Of a stretch of DNA of 19,537 nucleotides, positions 14,997 to 19,537 are shown piece after piece. Position numbers and translations under genes: made by a program. The first letter of the stretch is position 1; each line of letters begins with the position of its first letter. This stretch comes from CAYGBW01 sp964348185 (GTDB lineage: Bacteria; Desulfobacterota; BSN033; WVXP01), in the NCBI GenBank assembly GCA_964348185.1, contig CAYGBW010000185.1:1-19537 (forward strand), in the 5' to 3' direction. The notes beneath the pieces were generated by a model, which was given only the letters and a program-made list of their open reading frames with translations, made no database searches and was not told the origin of the DNA.

Positions 14997-16007
14997 TCAG
15001 GAGGCGATCTGCCCCTGGTCGAGCATCTGCGTCACGATTTTGTACACTGAATAGTGGGAGACCGGTACCATTCCAAGAATATCACTCAGGGATTTCCCCT
15101 GATGAATAAGATCCCAGATCTCCTTTGCCAGGGCTGCTGTCTCCTCGTCTTTCCAGGAGAATTCCTGGACCTTGGGGAGAAAGACTCTGTTGGCATCTGG
15201 GATGTTCAGCTTCAGTTTGTTCAGTTCGTCCTGTAGTCGGTTCGCCTCAAAGACAAGGGCGATGGTCCGATAGGGAATCCTCTCTTCCTGTCTCATCGCT
15301 TCGAGTTGACCGACCTTAAAGGTAAAGGCTTTGCCACGAACCGATTGAAAGACCTGATAAAACGCCTCAACCCCCCTCAGATGGCCTAAATGGGCATAAC
15401 AGACCTCTCCGTCTTCAAAATATATCTCCCCCACAATCTCATTGTTCTGATCCATCAGGGTGAGGAGCCCTGTCCGATCGGTGTGAGACAGCGTCTGAAT
15501 CAGCGCAGAAGGATCGAAATACTCGAGACTTCCGGAAAGCTCCTGTCCATTTATTTGGAGTCTCTCCTTCATAATCCATGCATGGAGTCTTTTCCCAAGC
15601 ACCGTGGCGAGCTGGATCGCCAGAGGGGGTATCTCGACGAGAAGACTCATGAAAGCCTTCCTGGGTATGGCAAGAAGCTCGGCCTTTTCCGGGACACGGG
15701 CGATAGAGCGCCGAGACGAGCCGGTCAGAATCGCCATCTCCCCAATGGCTTCCCGCTGACCGAGGTAGGCCACAACGTTCATTTTCGGCTTGTTTGGACC
15801 CGCCCGGCAGATCTCCACCACCCCTGATTTAATGACGTAGACCTTGTCCGAGGGGTCATCCACTCGAAAGATCACGGAACCTGGTCCAAAGGTCTCAAGG
15901 GTGCATTTCTCCATGACCCTGGTGAGGGCCTCATCTGAGAGAGAGGCAAAGAGCTGACACTCTCTCAAGGAACGGAGGACTTCATCCCTGCTGGTTGACT
16001 CACCCAT
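14997..16007 (-). CDS. Cyclic-nucleotide-binding and DUF4388 (PATAN) regulator
   Basis: A 336-residue signalling protein. Residues 15-145 form a cNMP-binding domain: FGPGSVIFRVDDPSDKVYVI, then the phosphate-binding cassette IGEMAILTGSSRRSIARV (88-105) with G89, E90 and R100 before Ser-Ile-Ala. Residues 156-235 are a DUF4388/PATAN domain (LSGSLEYFDPSALIQTL, then TGLLTLM and EIYFEDGEVCYAHLG). The last 60 residues look like a winged-helix-type tail (GKSLSDILGMVPVSHYSVYK). DUF4388 proteins are common in delta-type proteobacteria, often in gliding, pili or signalling pathways. The ATG at 16007 has GAGGG at good spacing. A GTG at 16046 would add 13 residues, but its GGGAGG sits too close. No transmembrane segment. 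The ligand (cAMP, cGMP or none) cannot be told. Confidence 0.85.
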   Translation of the reverse strand: MGESTSRDEVLRSLRECQLFASLSDEALTRVMEKCTLETFGPGSVIFRVDDPSDKVYVIKSGVVEICRAGPNKPKMNVVAYLGQREAIGEMAILTGSSRRSIARVPEKAELLAIPRKAFMSLLVEIPPLAIQLATVLGKRLHAWIMKERLQINGQELSGSLEYFDPSALIQTLSHTDRTGLLTLMDQNNEIVGEIYFEDGEVCYAHLGHLRGVEAFYQVFQSVRGKAFTFKVGQLEAMRQEERIPYRTIALVFEANRLQDELNKLKLNIPDANRVFLPKVQEFSWKDEETAALAKEIWDLIHQGKSLSDILGMVPVSHYSVYKIVTQMLDQGQIAS

Positions 16008-16210
16008 AACAAATCCCTCAGGAACTACAAGATTCCAGCGAACCACGCCTCCCTTCTCAATGTCGTCGTTAGAGGAAAGACAAAAAGGGGCGATCCCGTC
16101 AAGACGTAGAAAAAGTATCCTCTTTCCCCTGTGGGGTCAAGCCCTCGGGTTTTCCACAGACACTCATTTCTTGGGAAGATAAAGGCCTTAAGGAGGAGTA
16201 GAGGGTCTGC

Positions 16211-16957
16211 TCACTCTGCCGCGAGCATCTCACGGAGCCGTCGGGCATTTTCAATGGCATAGCCCGAGACGTCGTTGTTGAAATAGGCGTAAACCGATCG
16301 GCCTTGGTCCAACCAGGCCTGAGCCTTCTGGGCCCATTGAGCGAGTTCCTCATCTGTATACTTTGAGCCATAGAGGGACTGACTTCCGTGGAATCGGAGA
16401 TAGATGAAATCCGTGGTGACGATTTCGCCAGAAGGAAGATTGGGGGAGTCGGAGATGCACAGGGAAAACCTATGGCTCTCCAGCAGTTGGGCAATCTCAG
16501 GAACAAACCAGCTGTCGTGTCGAAACTCAAAGGTATGGCGGGTCTCCCTCATCACCGGACACCTTTCCAGGAGTCTGCAGAAAGTCGCGAGCCGCCTCTT
16601 GTCGCAGACAAAACGGGGGGGGAGCTGCCAGAGAACAACCTCGAGTTTCTGTTCGAGGCCTTGGGCGTTTTCCGAGAATCTTTGGACCGCGTCGTCACAA
16701 TCGACAAGCCTTTTGGTATGGGTGATGTAACGGCTTCCCTTCACAGCGAAAAGGAAATCCGTGGGGGTTCTCCGGTGCCATCCCTCGAACACCGCTTTCT
16801 TGACGAGCCTGTAGAAGGTGACATTGAGTTCTACCGTATCAAAATGGCGGGTGTAGAATTCTAACCATTCACGCTGAGGAACGCCCTGAGGATAGAACAC
16901 CCCTCCGCCCCAATGAGAGTAGTTATAGCCGCTGGTTCCGATGAGAAGCTTTCTCAT
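16211..16957 (-). CDS. DUF72 (YecE-like) family protein
   Basis: A 248-residue protein of the DUF72 family, a TIM-barrel-like fold with no established reaction. The family pattern is plain: LLIGTSGYNYSHW (4-16), FYPQGVP, then FDTVELNVTFYRLVK. Later come FEFRHDSWF, YLRFHGSQSLYG and VYAYFNNDVSGYAIENA. The ATG at 16957 begins directly at the conserved first strand and leaves 47 bases after the oxidoreductase stop. An upstream start at 17062 would overlap that gene with an unrelated stretch. The ribosome site is weak, so it may depend on coupling with the upstream gene. Cytosolic. The 203 bases to the next gene show no terminator. Confidence 0.85.
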   Translation of the reverse strand: MRKLLIGTSGYNYSHWGGGVFYPQGVPQREWLEFYTRHFDTVELNVTFYRLVKKAVFEGWHRRTPTDFLFAVKGSRYITHTKRLVDCDDAVQRFSENAQGLEQKLEVVLWQLPPRFVCDKRRLATFCRLLERCPVMRETRHTFEFRHDSWFVPEIAQLLESHRFSLCISDSPNLPSGEIVTTDFIYLRFHGSQSLYGSKYTDEELAQWAQKAQAWLDQGRSVYAYFNNDVSGYAIENARRLREMLAAE

Positions 16958-17004
16958 TTGTCTCGATCCCAGAACCCCTTCGATCAAGGGGATAAGGCCG
17001 TTGT

Positions 17005-18144
17005 CTAAAGAACCATCTCTTCTGACTTTATTTCTCCCCTGCGGAAGCGGTCCAGGTGCCAACCCGTGAGATCAACATCGGGTTCTTCACCGGCTATGAG
17101 CTGTGCCAACGCCTTGCCAACAGCCGGGGCAAGCATGAAACCGTGTCCACTGAAACCGACCGCCTGATAGTATCCCACTATCCCCTCAACACCGCCAAGG
17201 ATCGGATTATGATCGGGTGTGGTGTCGTAGTAGCCCTCCTGGAGTCGATGGATTCGCAGTTCACCGAGCCTTGGGATGATCTCTGTTCCCAACTCGACGG
17301 ACCTCTCGATGAACGCATAGTTGGACAGCACCTCTGCTCCTTTTCCGATATAGGCCATATAGACATGTCCTTCCTGGAGTTGTTTCGCCCCCCACTCCTT
17401 TTCCAGGCTCGCCACGCAGGGATTCAGGAAGTGGTCCTCGACCTTCTGAGTATAAAGGAGCCGCTTTTTTTCGGCAACAATGGGGAGTTCAACGCCAATG
17501 GACGCTGCCAGGGGAGGAGAATCGCACCCAGCCGCGTTTACGGCGATTTGACAAGATATTTTGTCCTTTTTCCCCCTCACGCCTGAAACCCGACCCCCAT
17601 CGAGAAGTATCTCTACGGCTTCGTCATAGACGAAACGCACCCCCATTCCCCGGGCTCTGGATGCGAGGGCATGGGTGAACCCATGGCAATCCTCCAGGTA
17701 TCCATCCTCGTGACAATAGGCTCCACCGATAACGCCTGAGCGATGAATGTCCGGAACCAGGTACTTGATATCTTCGTCGTCCACGATCTTCGAAGGGATC
17801 CCGAGGGCGTTCTGAAGGGCGACATTCCTTTGATAGGCTTCCAGAACCCTTTCAGAATAGGCGAGGAAGAGGTAGCCTGACTGGCGAAACTCGAGGGGGG
17901 CATCTGGATGAAGTTCATCGTCCAACTCCTTGAAGAACCGCACGGAAGCCTTTGAAAAGAGGCAGCCGATCTCACTCGACCACTGCTGCCGGATGCCTCC
18001 AGGGCATACCCCCGTCGCCTTGCTGGCAATGAACGCTTTCTCCAGCACGATGACATCGTTCATTCCCCATTTCGCAAGGTGGTAGGCAGTGGAGCACCCC
18101 ATGACGCCTGCCCCAATGATCACACAGGTGGCATTCTTCCTCAC
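17005..18144 (-). CDS. FAD-dependent amine/amino-acid oxidoreductase (DAO family)
   Basis: A 379-residue flavoprotein of the D-amino-acid oxidase / sarcosine oxidase beta-type family. The N-terminal FAD-binding motif is VIIGAGVMGCSTAYHLAKWG (8-27) with G11, G13 and G16, followed by Glu35, which should bind the ribose. TGVCPGGIRQQW (44-55) and the C-terminal TTPDHNPILGG with VGFSGHGFMLAPAVG are typical of sarcosine, dimethylglycine or proline dehydrogenase-like subunits. No Tat or Sec signal; cytosolic. The GTG start has GGGAGGAAGA in front. It lies 113 bases after the cupin gene and 47 before DUF72, all on minus. The substrate is probably a secondary or tertiary amine or an imino acid (family knowledge); which one is unknown. 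Confidence 0.85.
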   Translation of the reverse strand: MRKNATCVIIGAGVMGCSTAYHLAKWGMNDVIVLEKAFIASKATGVCPGGIRQQWSSEIGCLFSKASVRFFKELDDELHPDAPLEFRQSGYLFLAYSERVLEAYQRNVALQNALGIPSKIVDDEDIKYLVPDIHRSGVIGGAYCHEDGYLEDCHGFTHALASRARGMGVRFVYDEAVEILLDGGRVSGVRGKKDKISCQIAVNAAGCDSPPLAASIGVELPIVAEKKRLLYTQKVEDHFLNPCVASLEKEWGAKQLQEGHVYMAYIGKGAEVLSNYAFIERSVELGTEIIPRLGELRIHRLQEGYYDTTPDHNPILGGVEGIVGYYQAVGFSGHGFMLAPAVGKALAQLIAGEEPDVDLTGWHLDRFRRGEIKSEEMVL

Positions 18145-18257
18145 CTCTTCCTCCCACCGACTCCGATGGTCTCGTAAGACCGCCTCCCTCGGTCTTTTTG
18201 TCTGTCTAATAGGGAGTTTGCTTTCTAAAGAATTCCAACAAGGTCTTTCTCACAGTC

Positions 18258-18644
18258 TTATTCATCCCAAACGCTCTCCCACTCAGGTTTACTATATCCA
18301 AAAAGGACAACTAATTCTCTTTCCCCATCATTTACAATCCTGTGTTTGTCACCGGCGGGAATATAGATCGCAGTTCCAGATTCTGCCTTGACCTCTTCGT
18401 CAGCGATCGTAATAGTCGCCGATCCTTCCAGGATATAATAGAATTCACTTGCATCGATGTGGTGATGAAGCAGATGAACCTCTCCAGGCTTCATCCAACC
18501 CATACCCAAAACCAGATCCCGTGAGCCTTTCTGTTTATCAATGAGCGATTTCCAACAGCCTTGGTCTTTCGGATTTCCGGTTGTTTCCGCGTTGGTCTTG
18601 AGAGGAACGTCTTCAAGCCGGACAACTCTCTTTATCTGGTCCAT
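18258..18644 (-). CDS. Single-domain cupin protein
   Basis: A 128-residue small beta-barrel protein of the cupin superfamily. Cupin motif 1 is GEVHLLHHHIDASEFYYILE (54-73), with His60 or His62 and Glu67 as metal ligands. Motif 2 is IPAGDKHRIVNDG (95-107), with His101. Such stand-alone cupins can be dioxygenases, isomerases or ligand-sensing proteins; the sequence does not separate these. AAGGAGGTG before the ATG is an excellent ribosome site. It is the first gene of the minus-strand series and is transcribed away from the XRE-cupin regulator. Its likely promoter overlaps the palindrome at 18858-18873, giving a leader of nearly 200 bases. Confidence 0.85.
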   Translation of the reverse strand: MDQIKRVVRLEDVPLKTNAETTGNPKDQGCWKSLIDKQKGSRDLVLGMGWMKPGEVHLLHHHIDASEFYYILEGSATITIADEEVKAESGTAIYIPAGDKHRIVNDGERELVVLFGYSKPEWESVWDE

Positions 18645-18782
18645 GGGGTTTCACCTCCTTGGTTTGATGTCCATGTTCCCTGTGAGTTTTATTCGCCAGT
18701 CGCTCTTCATCAAAAGAACAAGGCAGTAAACCCTTCCCAATGGACTCTTTCCCAAGTCGCATGACATCCTTAAGGAGGGGTC

Positions 18783-18836
18783 ATGAGAACTTTTCCGAGG
18801 TTCAGATCGCGGCAAAAGAATCCCTTGACATTGTAA
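18783..18836 (+). other. Tiny ORF (17 codons) with strong ribosome site in the divergent control region
   Basis: TAAGGAGGGGTC directly precedes an ATG that reads MRTFPRFRSRQKNPLTL and stops at 18834-18836. The ribosome site is better than most in the window, yet the frame ends inside the promoter of the XRE gene. It has four Arg and one Lys in 17 codons. It might be a leader peptide, the start of a lost gene, or chance. No plus-strand promoter was found before it. Confidence 0.2.
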
Positions 18837-18854
18837 TATATATTATTATACATT
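18825..18854 (+). promoter_or_regulatory. Promoter for the XRE-cupin regulator
   Basis: A consensus -35 TTGACA (18825-18830) is followed by TACATT (18849-18854, 18-base spacer) or TATACA (18847-18852, 16-base spacer). The spacer holds a second A/T palindrome, TAATATATATTA (18834-18845). Initiation would fall near 18860, inside the 16-bp palindrome, leaving a leader of about 55 bases. Confidence 0.55.
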
Positions 18855-18872
18855 CGAATTTACTATAGTAAA
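18845..18872 (-). promoter_or_regulatory. Promoter for the cupin gene series
   Basis: On minus there is a perfect -10 TATAAT (18850-18845), a 16-base spacer and a -35 TTTACT (18872-18867, four of six). The -35 lies inside the palindrome at 18858-18873, and the -10 overlaps the -10 of the opposing promoter. The two promoters therefore compete for the same stretch. Confidence 0.5.
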
Positions 18873-18873
18873 T
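18858..18873. promoter_or_regulatory. Perfect 16-bp palindrome, candidate operator
   Basis: ATTTACTATAGTAAAT is identical to its reverse complement. It covers the -35 of the minus promoter and the expected start site of the plus promoter. Dimeric XRE-type regulators bind such palindromes, and the neighbouring gene encodes one, so autoregulation plus control of the cupin-oxidoreductase series is the simplest model (inference). Confidence 0.6.
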
Positions 18874-18917
18874 CGACTCAGACAATCCCCAAACTTGGGT
18901 TACCATGGAGAACCACC

Positions 18918-19484
18918 ATGGAAGAGGATTTTGTCATTGATATAGGGCAAAAGATCCGAAGCGCCAGGGAAAAAGCCAATCTTTCCATCAAAACCCTTGC
19001 CAAACTCTCAGGTCTTTCCCCCGCAGCGATTCAGAAGATCGAAACCAACCATATGGTTCCGACAATTATATCATTGATGAAGATTTCCCGGGGCCTCGGA
19101 AAGAAGGTGAGCTTCTTCATCCAAGAGAATGACGCTGCGAATCGAATCGCCTTGGTCAAACGGGGAATGAGGAAAAGGTTCTACAGTGAGGGATCGAAGT
19201 GCCTCCACGAATACATTGTAGGAGAATTGGAGGATGGGGTCCTGGAAGGAGGGATTTTCACTGCTCAGCCGGGAGGCGAAAGCGGGAACACAATGAATTC
19301 CCATCCCGGGGAGGAGATAATCCTGTGTCTTAAAGGGGAGGTTGAGGTTCAAACCCCTGAAGATAGACATCGATTGACACCCGGGGATACGCTCCACTTC
19401 AAATCGGACATCCCTCATCGGTGGTGTAATCGAGGGACCTCAGAATCCCAAATCTTTTGGATCTACACTCAGGTTTCTCCTTAA
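18918..19484 (+). CDS. XRE-family regulator with C-terminal cupin domain
   Basis: A 188-residue transcription factor. Residues 8-65 form an XRE helix-turn-helix (IGQKIRSAREKANLSIKTLA, then LSGLSPAAIQKIE, then LMKISRGLGKKVSFF). Residues 110-185 form a cupin effector domain: HPGEEIILCLKGEVEV (129-144), then LTPGDTLHFKSDIPHRWCN (153-171). This is the PuuR-like architecture, in which small metabolites (often polyamines or amino acids) bind the cupin (family knowledge). GGAG precedes the ATG at suitable spacing. It diverges from the cupin-DAO series and shares its control region. Another gene starts 22 bases after its stop, so it is probably the first gene of an operon. Confidence 0.9.
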   Translation: MEEDFVIDIGQKIRSAREKANLSIKTLAKLSGLSPAAIQKIETNHMVPTIISLMKISRGLGKKVSFFIQENDAANRIALVKRGMRKRFYSEGSKCLHEYIVGELEDGVLEGGIFTAQPGGESGNTMNSHPGEEIILCLKGEVEVQTPEDRHRLTPGDTLHFKSDIPHRWCNRGTSESQIFWIYTQVSP

Positions 19485-19506
19485 TAACGCGCATAAGGAG
19501 GCAGGA

Positions 19507-19537
19507 ATGAACAAAGGTCCAAAAAGCAAGCTCGTGG
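19507..19537 (+). CDS. Start of a further gene, cut by the window edge
   Basis: ATG preceded by AAGGAGGCAGGA at good spacing, 22 bases after the XRE-cupin stop. Only ten codons are visible (MNKGPKSKLV), with no stop. Too short to name. Close spacing suggests co-transcription with the regulator. Confidence 0.6.
   Translation, partial: MNKGPKSKLV

Noticed and set aside
18176..18199. Hairpin AAGACCG/CGGTCTT followed by T residues on plus, between the cupin and DAO genes
   Set aside because: It points the wrong way for the flanking minus-strand genes, and no plus-strand transcript is expected there. On minus it lacks a T-tract.

Overview
The window suggests an anaerobic or facultative Gram-negative bacterium of moderate G+C. 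Two small lipoproteins and a periplasmic binding protein point to a cell with an outer membrane. A corrinoid/Fe-S reductive-dehalogenase-like protein, an MttB (corrinoid methyltransferase) remnant, tripartite tricarboxylate transporter (TTT) genes and a cNMP-binding/DUF4388 protein together are reminiscent of Desulfobacterota (old Deltaproteobacteria). That placement is inference. No rRNA, tRNA, CRISPR array or intact mobile element was seen.

Region 1 (1-3.8 kb) holds a tagaturonate-epimerase-like (UxaE) gene on +, facing a minus-strand reductive-dehalogenase-like gene that lacks a Tat signal, then endonuclease III (nth) on minus with a terminator-like hairpin upstream.

Region 2 (4.2-11.8 kb) is a catabolic island bracketed by a split TTT transporter. 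tctB, tctA and a DUF3604/PHP-type metallohydrolase run on +. Converging on them from the right are tctC (own sigma70-like promoter and a strong terminator), a family 4 glycosidase and a xylose-isomerase-like TIM-barrel protein on minus. Between the last two lies a frameshifted, truncated N-terminus of an MttB-family methyltransferase. The likely theme is uptake of an anionic compound, perhaps an acidic glycoside, followed by cleavage and isomerisation. The glycosidase carries a non-standard Cys-Ser-Gly-Ile specificity motif, so its substrate is open.

Region 3 (12.1-14.2 kb) holds small envelope and hypothetical genes: an FxLYD-type secreted protein, two lipoproteins and a 53-residue protein.

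Region 4 (14.4-19.5 kb) is a same-strand minus series: cupin, FAD amine/amino-acid oxidoreductase (DAO family), DUF72, cNMP-binding/DUF4388 regulator and hotdog thioesterase. Divergent from it is an XRE-cupin regulator, followed by the first codons of another gene. The cupin and the XRE gene share an AT-rich control region where the two promoters overlap on a perfect 16-bp palindrome, suggesting that the XRE protein controls both itself and the oxidoreductase cluster.
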